64,000 bases of DNA from Nocardia alba NBRC 108234 (GTDB lineage Bacteria; Actinomycetota; Actinomycetes; Mycobacteriales; Mycobacteriaceae), in contig NZ_BDAX01000023.1 in NCBI RefSeq assembly GCF_001612665.1, positions 158,850 to 222,849 on the forward strand. The letters are read 5' to 3'. Positions 50,588 to 58,861 of the stretch are shown here, piece by piece (positions within the stretch are counted from its first letter, which is position 1; the number at the start of each line of letters is the position of its first letter). The notes below the pieces were generated by a model, which saw nothing but the letters and a program-made list of their open reading frames with translations, made no database searches and was not told the origin of the DNA. The position numbers and the translations under genes are program-made.

Positions 50588-50919
50588 GACGCCCGGATCC
50601 TTCCCGGTTCGAGCTGGCCGGCCGATGGGCTCGGGGACATGATCCCCTTGTCCACAAGTAACGCGAACGCTGCACGTTTCGCCGGGCACTCGTCTCGGTT
50701 ACAGACCCGATGCTGCCGCATCAGGATCCGCGCATATTCGACCGTGATCGGTCCGCTTGGTGCGGCATGGTTGAGCACTGGTGACGGGCGGCCCTCGTCT
50801 TCGTGCTCGCTGTTGATGCGGTCCATGATTTCCTGCACGGTGACCGCGTTCGCCGCGGTGCGCGGCTCTCGCGCTCGCTGTTGCTCCGGCACCTGAATAT
50901 CCCGCTCTAACCCCCACAT
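50584..50919 (-). CDS. Hypothetical protein of the accessory segment
   Basis: A 111-residue protein. Segments are VTVQEIMDRINSEHEDE, GPITVEYARILMRQHRVC and NRDECPAKRAAFALLVDKG, the last with the close cysteine pair CNRDEC. Similar short proteins with this C-terminal Cys/Lys pattern occur in actinobacterial mobile elements (recollection, not checked). It is the first gene of the minus-strand cluster and is coupled to the next. Confidence 0.6.
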   Translation of the reverse strand: MWGLERDIQVPEQQRAREPRTAANAVTVQEIMDRINSEHEDEGRPSPVLNHAAPSGPITVEYARILMRQHRVCNRDECPAKRAAFALLVDKGIMSPSPSAGQLEPGRIRAS

Positions 50920-51045
50920 GACGGCCTTCTCTCTCCAGAGTTGGTGTGCCTCCGCCGCCGGGGGATGAGGGCCACCCGGCGGCGCGGCTGAACTCAGCGT
51001 CCGCCGATAACCGAGACAGCGGAACCTCCTACGTTTCTCACTTCA

Positions 51046-51072
51046 GGACGTCCCGACGGGTGTAGAACGTCC
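51046..51072. promoter_or_regulatory. Repeated GGACGTCC-type operator before the XRE gene
   Basis: GGACGTCC (51046-51053) and GAACGTCC (51065-51072), spaced 19 bp start to start, end two bases before the ATG at 51075. Binding there would block the gene's own start, suggesting autoregulation. Confidence 0.5.
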
Positions 51073-51074
51073 CT

Positions 51075-51815
51075 ATGTCGAACGAGCGGTTGCGAGCCGC
51101 GATAGCCGCGCGCGGATGGACACACGCGATCCTGGCTGAGGCGACGAATGTGGATCCGAAATCGGTCGAGCGATGGGTGAACCTAGGTCGAGTTCCTAGG
51201 CGCCAGACCGCAATCCAGGCCGCCGACTGCCTCGGCGAAGACCTGCACGCGCTGTGGCCCGAGCTCCGGCAGACGCGCGCCGCCCGCGCGGTAAGCCCCG
51301 AACTCGTCGCGCTCTACGGCCAGCGCGCCGACGTTGCCCCGTCCATGTTCGTCGACCTCTTCGCACGAGCACACGAGCGCATCGACATCCTGGTCTACGC
51401 GGCGGTGTTCCTGCACGAGGCGTACCCGCGGCTGAACACTCTGCTTGTCGAGCGGGCCGCGGCCGGCTGCACGGTGCGGATCGCCGTCGGCGACGCCGAC
51501 AGCGCCAACGTCCAGCAGCGCGGCAGGGAAGAGAAGTTCGGCCACGGCATCGAATCGCGCTGCCGCCTGGCCCTGCTGCACTTCCAAGCACTGCACGCGA
51601 CGCCCGGGATCGAGATACGGACGCACTCGACGACGCTCTACAACAGCGTCTACCGGGGTGACGACGAGATGATGGTGAACGCGCACGTGTGGGGCACGAA
51701 CGCTTACGCCGCGCCCGTCTGGCACCTGCGCCGTATCGTCGACGGTGGCCTATTCGACACCTACGCCGACAGTTTCGATGCGGTCTGGCAGACCGGCCGA
51801 CCGGTGAAAGGTTGA
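51075..51815 (+). CDS. Helix-turn-helix regulator with PLD-like C-terminal domain (DUF5919 type)
   Basis: A 246-residue protein. Residues 1-65 are a helix-turn-helix (AIAARGWTHAILAEATNVDPK, then SVERWVNLGRVPRRQT). Residues of about 90-240 form a phospholipase-D-like domain: ERIDILVYAAVFLHEAYPRL and RIAVGDADSANVQQRG, but the HKD catalytic motif is not visible (EIRTHSTTLYNSV sits where it would be). Such proteins are common in actinobacterial mobile elements, paired with a NUDIX gene, as here 4 bp downstream. Confidence 0.8.
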   Translation: MSNERLRAAIAARGWTHAILAEATNVDPKSVERWVNLGRVPRRQTAIQAADCLGEDLHALWPELRQTRAARAVSPELVALYGQRADVAPSMFVDLFARAHERIDILVYAAVFLHEAYPRLNTLLVERAAAGCTVRIAVGDADSANVQQRGREEKFGHGIESRCRLALLHFQALHATPGIEIRTHSTTLYNSVYRGDDEMMVNAHVWGTNAYAAPVWHLRRIVDGGLFDTYADSFDAVWQTGRPVKG

Positions 51816-51819
51816 GCAG

Positions 51820-52290
51820 ATGGCGCGCACCGAGTTCTACGACGACCCCAACGCACCCGAGCCGAACAGCCTCGTCGTCGCGGCGTCGGCGGTGGTGTGT
51901 GACGACCAGGGGCGCATCCTGCTACAGCGGCGCACTGACAATGGGCTGTGGGCGTTGCCCGGCGGCGGTATGGAGATGACCGACAGCCTCCCCGGTTGCG
52001 CGGTGCGTGAGGTCAAGGAAGAGACCGGCCTCGATATCGAGATCACCGGGCTGGTGGGGACCTATACCGACCCGCGCCACGTCATTGCCTACAGCGACGG
52101 TGAGGTCCGGCGCCAGTTCAACGTGTGCTTCCTCGCTCGTGTCACCGGGGGTAGCCTCGCCATCTCCGACGAGTCCACAGAGCTGCGGTTCGTGGCCCCG
52201 GCGGAGCTGGCCGGCCTCGACATGCACCACACGCAGCGGCTCAGGCTGGCTCACTACATGGAAGGGCGAATCGCGCCCTATCTCGGCTGA
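51820..52290 (+). CDS. NUDIX hydrolase
   Basis: A 156-residue enzyme with a complete Nudix box, GGGMEMTDSLPGC then AVREVKEETGLDI. It starts 4 bp after the regulator gene, so they form an operon. In integrative elements such as pSAM2 a NUDIX protein (Pif) gives immunity to incoming copies; whether that applies here is not known. A good terminator follows. Confidence 0.88.
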   Translation: MARTEFYDDPNAPEPNSLVVAASAVVCDDQGRILLQRRTDNGLWALPGGGMEMTDSLPGCAVREVKEETGLDIEITGLVGTYTDPRHVIAYSDGEVRRQFNVCFLARVTGGSLAISDESTELRFVAPAELAGLDMHHTQRLRLAHYMEGRIAPYLG

Positions 52291-52299
52291 GTTTGCGCC

Positions 52300-52334
52300 A
52301 AAAGCCCCTCGCTTGCGCAGCAGGCGGGGCTTTT
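52300..52334 (+). terminator. Rho-independent terminator
   Basis: AAAAGCCCC (52300-52308) pairs with GGGGCTTTT (52326-52334), giving a stem with a T tract on both strands. It ends the regulator/NUDIX unit. Confidence 0.85.
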
Positions 52335-52439
52335 CCTGTCCGGGAGGGCGCGAGAACTGTCGTCGGGTATTCACCTGCTCCGACCTGCCGTGTATTCCTC
52401 GCGTAATAGACTGGGTTACACCGAATCCTGGAAGGAACG

Positions 52440-52694
52440 ATGATTATGCGCGGGCGACAGCCGCCACCCGCGAAGTCCGGGATGGGGCTCGGGGGAAAAC
52501 TTATGGTCCTCGTCGTGCTCGGCTGGCTCGCCGTCGGGCTGCTCGCCGCCGGGCAACGCCACCACTTCGCCCACCTGCCCAAGCAATGTTCGGACTGGGC
52601 CACCATCGCGGTCACCGCCGCGGCGGGGCCGACGAATTACATCGGGCTCAATCCGCGTGTCACCGAATGCGAAGTGCCGCAACCGAGTCAGTAG
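52440..52694 (+). CDS. Small hypothetical single-span protein
   Basis: An 84-residue protein with a basic N-terminus, one hydrophobic helix (LMVLVVLGWLAVGLLAAG, residues of about 21-38) and a soluble tail with two cysteines (PKQCSDW and VTECEVP). The ribosome-binding site GGAAGG lies about 4 bases before the ATG. It may be a membrane-anchored or secreted peptide. No family is recognised. Confidence 0.65.
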   Translation: MIMRGRQPPPAKSGMGLGGKLMVLVVLGWLAVGLLAAGQRHHFAHLPKQCSDWATIAVTAAAGPTNYIGLNPRVTECEVPQPSQ

Positions 52695-52697
52695 GAA

Positions 52698-52727
52698 ATG
52701 GCCGGGGAACCAGAGCTCCCCGGCCAT
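52698..52727. terminator. Bidirectional hairpin terminator
   Basis: ATGGCCGGGGA (52698-52708) and TCCCCGGCCAT (52717-52727), perfect arms with an 8-base loop, between the 84-residue gene and the convergent MmpL gene. Confidence 0.8.
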
Positions 52728-52733
52728 CGACGC

Positions 52734-55025
52734 TCAGCCTGTGGGTGTCGCCACGACCGATCGCTGCGCGGCCTGGACCTCGCGCAGCCGCGAGCCCTCG
52801 ATATCGATATCGGGCACGATCCGGTCGAGCCACTTCGGCATCCACCACGACCACTTGCCCAGCAGCACGAGCAAAGCGGGAATGAGCACCATCCGGACGA
52901 CGAACGCGTCCAAGGCCACACCCACCGCCAGCGCGAAACCCATCGACTTGGCGGTGACATCGGATTCGAGCAGGAACGAACCGAACACCGAGATCATGAT
53001 GATCGCGGCCGAGGTCACCACGCGCGCGCCGTGGTGATAGCCCTTGATCACCGCGTCGGTGGGGTCGGCGCCGTGCACGTACTCCTCGCGCATGCGGGTG
53101 ACCAGGAACACCTGGTAGTCCATGGCCAGGCCGAAGACCAAGCCGATCAACATGATCGGCAGGAAGCTGACCAGCGGATGGGGATCCTTGATCAGCCCGA
53201 GTTCACCCTCCTGGAAGATGAGCACCGTCGCGCCGAAGGTGGCGCCCATCGACAGCAGGAAGCCGAGCGCGGCGGTGAGCGGGACCAGAATGGACCGGAA
53301 TACCAGGATCAGCAGGATGAACGCGGCACCGGCCACGATCGCCATGTACGGCACGATCTTGCTCAACAGGACATGGTCGATATCGGCGTAGATGGCGGTG
53401 GTTCCGGTGATGCCGTACGACATCTTGTACTGCTCGTTGAGATCGGATTCCGCGGCGCGCGCCGACTGCACCAGATCCTTCGTCGACTGCGCGTTGGGGC
53501 CGGTCTTCGGTATGCCGTTGATCAGGGCGCCCGCGCCGTCCTTGCTCATCTGCGGCTCGGTGACCAGATCCATATCGGAATAGGACCGCAGCTTGTCGCG
53601 TAGAGCGTCGAGCGCCGCCGCGCGCTGGTCGACGGGGGTTTCGCTGAGGTCGACGGCCACCTGCAGGACACCGTTGCTGCCCTCGCCGAAGCCCTCGGTG
53701 CGCAGGTCGTAGGCCTTACGGACGGTGGTCGACTTGGGCAGGCTGTCCTCGCCCGGCAGGCCGAGATTCAGGTTCAGCGCCGGCGCGGCGAGCAGGCCGA
53801 GCACCACGATGGCCAGCAGCATCGTGACGGCGGGGAACCTGGCGATCACCCTGGCGACGCGGGTGCCGTTGGTGACGACGCTGTCGTCCTCTGGATCGTG
53901 CTGGGCGATCAGCGGCAGCTTCGGCTTGAACAGCGCCTTGCCGAAGGCGCCGAGCAGCGCGGGCATCAGGGTGATCGCGGTGAGTACGGCGAACGCCGCC
54001 GCGATGGCGCCACCCAGACCCATGAAGGTCAGGAATCTGACCCCGACGATGCCGAGCCCGACCAGCGCGATGATGACGGTGAGCCCGGCGAACACCACCG
54101 CCGAACCCGCCGTACCCAACGCGGTACCGGCCGCCTCTTCAGCGGAATCCTGCACCGCCAGTTCATGTTTGTAGCGCGAGACGATGAACAGCGCGTAGTC
54201 GATCGAGAGCGCGATGCCGATCATCGAGGCCAGGAAGGTGGTGAAGCTCGGCACCGAGAGCACCGAGGTGGACAGGAAGATCAGCGATGTCGCCGCGCCC
54301 AGCCCCACGATCGCGGTGATGATCGGCACGAAGGCGGCGACGATGGCACCGAACGCCACGATCATCACCACCAATGCCACGGCCATACCGATCATCTCGG
54401 ACTTGCCGCTCGGCATCTCCTGTTCCATCGCGATGGTGCCGCTGATCTCGACCGTCAGCCCGGCCGCGCGGGCGGAGTCGCCGGCGTTGTAGGCGGCGTC
54501 GCGTGCCTCGGCGGTGATGTCGGCGAAGTCGGTGATCGCGAAGGGGACGCTGAAGTACGCGACGGTCTCGGGCGCGGTCTCGCTCAGCACGTTCAGGGGC
54601 GCGCCGCTGCACTTCGATGGATCGGGTTGTCCAGTGAGACAGCCCATTTCCTCGGTCGCGGTGATCGGGTTCACGATCGGTTCGGCATGGTCGACGATCT
54701 CGAGCTGCTCCAGGTCGCCGATCAGGCCGTCGATCGCGGCGCGGTTGGCCGGATCGGTGAGCTTCTGGCCCGGGGGCGCGCCGACGACATAGGTGCCGGT
54801 CACCGCGTCGAACGCGAATGCCTCCGACATACCGGGGAAGTGCTTGTCGAGGATCTCGGTGGCCCGCTCCGAGGGCAGGTTCGGCATGCTGAAGTCGTCG
54901 GTCATCGGCTTCTGCAACGAGGATCCCAGCCCCGCGAGCACCAGGAAGAACAGCAACCAGACGGGCAGCACAACCCATTTGCGGCGAAAGGCCAGCTTGC
55001 CCCACCGGTAGAGATAGATGGACAC
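52734..55025 (-). CDS. MMPL family transporter, paralogue 1
   Basis: A 763-residue RND-type transporter with 12 predicted helices in two MMPL domains. The proton-relay Asp-Tyr pairs are present (SIDYALFIVSRYKHELAV and AMDYQVFLVTRMREEY). The first periplasmic domain has a probable disulfide (CLTGQPDPSKC). GTG 55025 has GAGGAG seven bases upstream. Members export envelope lipids such as trehalose esters; this one lacks MmpL3's long C-terminal domain. A close paralogue follows at 55201; a hairpin separates them. Confidence 0.92.
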   Translation of the reverse strand: MSIYLYRWGKLAFRRKWVVLPVWLLFFLVLAGLGSSLQKPMTDDFSMPNLPSERATEILDKHFPGMSEAFAFDAVTGTYVVGAPPGQKLTDPANRAAIDGLIGDLEQLEIVDHAEPIVNPITATEEMGCLTGQPDPSKCSGAPLNVLSETAPETVAYFSVPFAITDFADITAEARDAAYNAGDSARAAGLTVEISGTIAMEQEMPSGKSEMIGMAVALVVMIVAFGAIVAAFVPIITAIVGLGAATSLIFLSTSVLSVPSFTTFLASMIGIALSIDYALFIVSRYKHELAVQDSAEEAAGTALGTAGSAVVFAGLTVIIALVGLGIVGVRFLTFMGLGGAIAAAFAVLTAITLMPALLGAFGKALFKPKLPLIAQHDPEDDSVVTNGTRVARVIARFPAVTMLLAIVVLGLLAAPALNLNLGLPGEDSLPKSTTVRKAYDLRTEGFGEGSNGVLQVAVDLSETPVDQRAAALDALRDKLRSYSDMDLVTEPQMSKDGAGALINGIPKTGPNAQSTKDLVQSARAAESDLNEQYKMSYGITGTTAIYADIDHVLLSKIVPYMAIVAGAAFILLILVFRSILVPLTAALGFLLSMGATFGATVLIFQEGELGLIKDPHPLVSFLPIMLIGLVFGLAMDYQVFLVTRMREEYVHGADPTDAVIKGYHHGARVVTSAAIIMISVFGSFLLESDVTAKSMGFALAVGVALDAFVVRMVLIPALLVLLGKWSWWMPKWLDRIVPDIDIEGSRLREVQAAQRSVVATPTG

Positions 55026-55148
55026 GGTTCTTCTCCTCGTGGATCGGTGCGAAGCGCGGATCGGAGGTGTAGCCGGTCGAACTGCCCTGAGTCTGGTGCC
55101 CAGCAACGGCGATATCAAGCACCGGTGCAGCGCGGACAAGCGAAAAGA

Positions 55149-55184
55149 ACGGCCCCGCAATCCGGTAGCGGATTGCGGGGCCGT
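55149..55184. terminator. Strong hairpin terminator between the MMPL paralogues
   Basis: 16 bp perfect arms (55149-55164 and 55169-55184) around a 4-base loop GTAG. It separates the two co-directional MMPL genes, so they are probably transcribed apart. Confidence 0.85.
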
Positions 55185-55200
55185 GCTCGTGATGGGTGGG

Positions 55201-57495
55201 TCAGCCGACCGAAACCGGGTGCTTCACCGTTTCGACCTTGTCGGCGCGCAGCTGCTCGAGCTTGGCGCCCTCGACGTCGATATCGGGCACGATGCGGTCG
55301 AGCCACTTCGGCATCCACCACGACCACTTGCCCATGATCACCAGCAGTGCCGGCACCACGATCATGCGAACGATGAACGCGTCGATCGCCACACCGGCGG
55401 CCAGCGCGAAACCGAACGACTTGGCGGTGACGTCGGTCTCCAGGATGAAGGAGCCGAACACCGAGATCATGATGATCGCGGCCGAGGTCACCACGCGGGC
55501 ACCGTGGTGGTAACCGGAGACCATCGCGTCCTTGGCCGACTTACCGTGCACGAATTCCTCGCGCATGCGGGTTACCAGGAACACCTGGTAGTCCATGGCC
55601 AAGCCGAAGACCAAGCCGATCAACATGATCGGCAGGAAGCTGACCAGCGGCTGCGGATCCTCGATCAGGCCGAACTTGCCCTGCTGGAAGATCAGCACCG
55701 TCGCGCCGAAGGTGGCGCCCATCGACAGCAGGAAGCCGAGCGCGGCGGTGAGCGGGACCAGGATCGAGCGGAATACCAGGATCAGCAGGATGAACGCGGC
55801 ACCGGCCACGATCGCCAGGTACGGCAGGATCTTGCTGAGCAGCACATGGTCGACATCGGCGTAGATGGCGGTGGTGCCGGTGATGCCGTAGGCCATGCCG
55901 TACTTCGCGTTCAGATCCGCTTCCGCGCCACGTGCTTCGGCGACCAGGTCCTTGGTGGCCTGGTTGTTCGGACCGGACTTCGGGACACCGTTGAGGATGG
56001 CGCCCTGGTTGTCCTTGCTCCACACCGGCTCGGTGACGTAGTCCATGCCTTCGTAGGACTCGAGCTTGGCGCGCAGCGCGCCGACGGCGGCTTTGCGCTC
56101 GGCCTCGGGCGTGCCACTCAGGTCGGCGGCGACCATGAGCACACCGTTGCTGCCTTCGCCGAAGCCTTCGGTCCGCAGGTCGTAGGCCTTACGGATGGTG
56201 GAGGTCTTCGGCATGCTGTCGTCGCCGGGCAGGCCGAGGTTCAGACCGGCGGCAGGCGCGGCGAGCGCGCCGAGCACGACCACCGACAGGACCAGCGCGA
56301 CCCACGGGGCCTTGGCGATCACCTTGGCGAAGCGCTGGCCGTTGGTGACCGAGGTCTCGTCTTCCGGATCGTGCTGGGCCACGATCGGCAGCTTCGGCTT
56401 GAACAGCGACTTGCCGAAGGCACCCATCAGCGCGGGCATCAGGGTGACGGCGGTGAGCACGGCGAACGCGGCGGCGATGGCGCCACCCAGACCCATGAAG
56501 GTCAGGAACTCCACGCCGACGATGCCGAGCGCGCCGAGCGCGATGATGACGGTGAGACCGGCGAAGACCACGGCCGAACCGGCGGTGCCGAGTGCGGTAC
56601 CGGCGGCTTCCTCGGCCGAATCACGCACGGCCAGTTCGTGTTTGTACCGGGAGACGATGAACAGCGCGTAGTCGATCGACAGCGCGATGCCGATCATCGA
56701 GGCCAGGAAGGTGGTGAAGGCGGGCACCTCCATCACCGAGGTACCGAGCATGATCAGCGAGGTCGCGGCGCCGAGGCCGACGATGGCGGTGATGATGGGC
56801 ACGACCGCGGCGACGATGGCGCCGAAGGCCACCACCATCACGATCAGCGCGACACCCATGCCGATCAGTTCGGACTTGCCGCTGGGCTGTTCCTGCTTCA
56901 TCGCGATCGAGCCGCTGAGCTCGACGGTCAGCCCGGCGTTGCGGGCTTCGGCGCCGACCTCGTAGGCGGCATCGCGCTCGGCGTCGGTCACGTCGGTGAC
57001 GGCCTTGATGGTGAACGGGACGCTGAGCACGCCGACAGTGTTGGGCGCGGTCTCGTTCAGCACGTTGAGCGGGGCGGACGAGCACTTCGACGGGTCAGGG
57101 GCGGCCAGGCAGCCCATCTCCTCGGTGGCCGCGACCGGGCTGGACAGCTTCTGCTCGTGATCGACGATCGCGAGGTCGTTGAGCTTGGCGATGAACGCCT
57201 CGATCGCGGCCCGGTTGGCGGGATCGGTGAGCTTCTGGCCCTCCGGCGCGCCGATGACGTAGGTGCCGGTGACGGCATCCATCGAGAACTGCTTCGACAT
57301 GCCTTCGAAGTGCTTGTCGAGGATTTCGTTGGCGCGTGCCGACGGGAGCTCGGGCATGCTGAAGTCGTTGGACATCGGCTTGCTCAGCGTGGCGCCGAGA
57401 CCGCCGAGCAGCACGAACAGCAGTAGCCAGACCGGCAACACAATCCATTTGCGGCGGAAAGCGAACTTTCCCCAGCGGTACAGGTATACGGACAC
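55201..57495 (-). CDS. MMPL family transporter, paralogue 2
   Basis: A 764-residue protein closely similar to paralogue 1 from end to end, including SIDYALFIVSRYKHELAV, the periplasmic disulfide CLAAPDPSKC and the C-terminal KWLDRIVPDID segment. GTG 57495 has AGGAG seven bases upstream. The two genes are therefore a tandem duplication. It is divergent from the TetR gene at 57697, with overlapping palindromes between, and is the likely direct target of that repressor. Confidence 0.93.
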   Translation of the reverse strand: MSVYLYRWGKFAFRRKWIVLPVWLLLFVLLGGLGATLSKPMSNDFSMPELPSARANEILDKHFEGMSKQFSMDAVTGTYVIGAPEGQKLTDPANRAAIEAFIAKLNDLAIVDHEQKLSSPVAATEEMGCLAAPDPSKCSSAPLNVLNETAPNTVGVLSVPFTIKAVTDVTDAERDAAYEVGAEARNAGLTVELSGSIAMKQEQPSGKSELIGMGVALIVMVVAFGAIVAAVVPIITAIVGLGAATSLIMLGTSVMEVPAFTTFLASMIGIALSIDYALFIVSRYKHELAVRDSAEEAAGTALGTAGSAVVFAGLTVIIALGALGIVGVEFLTFMGLGGAIAAAFAVLTAVTLMPALMGAFGKSLFKPKLPIVAQHDPEDETSVTNGQRFAKVIAKAPWVALVLSVVVLGALAAPAAGLNLGLPGDDSMPKTSTIRKAYDLRTEGFGEGSNGVLMVAADLSGTPEAERKAAVGALRAKLESYEGMDYVTEPVWSKDNQGAILNGVPKSGPNNQATKDLVAEARGAEADLNAKYGMAYGITGTTAIYADVDHVLLSKILPYLAIVAGAAFILLILVFRSILVPLTAALGFLLSMGATFGATVLIFQQGKFGLIEDPQPLVSFLPIMLIGLVFGLAMDYQVFLVTRMREEFVHGKSAKDAMVSGYHHGARVVTSAAIIMISVFGSFILETDVTAKSFGFALAAGVAIDAFIVRMIVVPALLVIMGKWSWWMPKWLDRIVPDIDVEGAKLEQLRADKVETVKHPVSVG

Positions 57496-57594
57496 GCGTG
57501 TGCTCCTAGCGCGAAGAACGGGTGGGTGGCATGGCTCGTAGACAGCACTCGCGGGCCACCCCAGCGGGACCCGCCTCCACAACATCGTTTTCTG

Positions 57595-57621
57595 CCTACC
57601 GTGCGGTAGGTAGACTACCTA
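57595..57621. promoter_or_regulatory. Overlapping palindromes, TetR operator
   Basis: CCTACCG (57595-57601) / CGGTAGG (57604-57610), and the perfect 15 bp TAGGTAGACTACCTA (57607-57621). They lie in the 201 bp between the MMPL and TetR genes. The shared GGTAG half-site fits two dimers of one TetR protein. Confidence 0.75.
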
Positions 57622-57696
57622 GTGAATAAGTGGAGGAGCAACCTCGATATCGGGGACACAGGATCCGTCACATCGAATCATGGGAGGATTTCCGCC

Positions 57697-58290
57697 ATGC
57701 CCGCCCGAGACACCATCGACACCGTCACCGCAGGTGGGGGCACTAAACAGGCGATCCGCGACGCCGCGGTGCAGCTGTTCTCCGCCAAGGGCTTCGAGCA
57801 GACGAGCCTGCGCGAAGTGGCGGATGTGGTGGGAATCACCAAGGCTTCGCTCTATTACCACTACGCGTCGAAGCTCGATCTGCTTATGGCGATCATCGAT
57901 CCGATCATCGATCACATGCGCGCCATCGTCGACGATATCGAGGCCGTTCCGTACAACGACGAAGGTATCCGCGCGGTCCTGCGCACCTACCTGCGCGGCA
58001 TGATCCGCCATCGCGACGCGGGCGCGCTCTGCGTGCGCGATACCGCGGCCATCGTCAACGCCATCGCCGATCGCTACCCCGACCTGATGGAACCCACCCG
58101 TGAGCTGCGGGAGTGGCTGGCCGGGCCCAGCCCGACCCAGAGCTCTCGGCTGCGAGCCTCGGCGGCGATCGAGGTGCTCGGAGTGGCGCTGGTGTCGTCG
58201 GAACTCGCGCCCGGCGCCACCGACGAGCTGGTGGAGCGGACCCTGCTCGACGCGGCGACCTGCGTACTGACCGCATGCGGCACCGCGTAA
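57697..58290 (+). CDS. TetR family transcriptional regulator
   Basis: A 197-residue regulator. The HTH is TSLREVADVVGITKASLYYH (residues of about 39-58) and the C-terminal half is the ligand-binding domain. ATG 57697 has GGGAGG nine bases upstream; longer in-frame readings would reach the operator. It probably represses itself and the divergent MMPL gene (inference from the palindromes). Confidence 0.9.
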   Translation: MPARDTIDTVTAGGGTKQAIRDAAVQLFSAKGFEQTSLREVADVVGITKASLYYHYASKLDLLMAIIDPIIDHMRAIVDDIEAVPYNDEGIRAVLRTYLRGMIRHRDAGALCVRDTAAIVNAIADRYPDLMEPTRELREWLAGPSPTQSSRLRASAAIEVLGVALVSSELAPGATDELVERTLLDAATCVLTACGTA

Positions 58291-58300
58291 GTTCGACACC

Positions 58301-58777
58301 GTGCATATCACCGCCAGGGTCGATTACGCGGTGCGAACGCTGCTCGAACTCGCCGCGGCCGATGGAGTCGTCAAGTCCGAGGCCATCGCCGCCGCCGCGC
58401 AGATCCCACCGAAGGTGCTGGAGACGGTGTTGGCCGAACTGCGTCGCGCCGAGCTGGTATTGAGCAGGCGCGGGCCCGACGGCGGGTATCGCCTCGGCAG
58501 GCCCGCGACCGAGATCTCGGTGGCCGATGTGATCCGCGCGGTGGAATCGCCGCTGGCGTCGGTGCGCGGACAGCGGCCCGAAGATGTGCGCTACCCCGGC
58601 GCGGCGGAACCTCTGCAGCAGGTGTGGATCGCGCTGCGCGTCAATATCCGGGCGGTGCTGGAGAACGTCACCATCGCCGACGTCGCCACCGACCGGCTGC
58701 CGGGTTTCATCGGTGAGCTGGTCGCCGACCCCGGCGCCTGGGTGCGGCGCGAGCCGCGCACACCCGCGGGGACCTGA
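58301..58777 (+). CDS. Rrf2 family transcriptional regulator
   Basis: A 158-residue Rrf2/IscR-type regulator. The N-terminal winged helix is ITARVDYAVRTLLELAAADG and the beta wing RRGPDGGYRLGRPATEI. It has no cysteine at all, so unlike IscR or NsrR it cannot bind an iron-sulfur cluster through cysteines. GTG 58301 is used. It lies 10 bp after the TetR stop and could be co-transcribed with it. Confidence 0.88.
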   Translation: MHITARVDYAVRTLLELAAADGVVKSEAIAAAAQIPPKVLETVLAELRRAELVLSRRGPDGGYRLGRPATEISVADVIRAVESPLASVRGQRPEDVRYPGAAEPLQQVWIALRVNIRAVLENVTIADVATDRLPGFIGELVADPGAWVRREPRTPAGT

Positions 58778-58779
58778 GG

Positions 58780-58806
58780 TTATCCACAGTCCGATAGTTA
58801 TCCACA
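58780..58806. promoter_or_regulatory. Paired DnaA boxes, site 2
   Basis: TTATCCACA at 58780-58788 and 58798-58806, 18 bp start to start, the same spacing as at 36207. They lie 56-82 bp upstream of the ABC exporter start, at the edge of the Rrf2 stop. Confidence 0.75.
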
Positions 58807-58861
58807 GGGTGGGTAAAAGTGCTCGGCGCTGGTCACCCGCGCGCTGTAGCCTTCGACCATC

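Noticed and set aside
50300..50689. A single 129-residue protein reading through the small accessory gene region
   Set aside because: Its first part overlaps the upstream gene, and its last half is Arg/Pro/His-rich. The frameshift interpretation explains the coding signal better.
55018..57426. Long antisense frame of about 800 residues opposite MMPL paralogue 2, and similar ones at 58055-60064 and 60451-62427
   Set aside because: His/Asp/Gln-rich shadow sequence with no domain; the opposite strand holds well-supported transporters.
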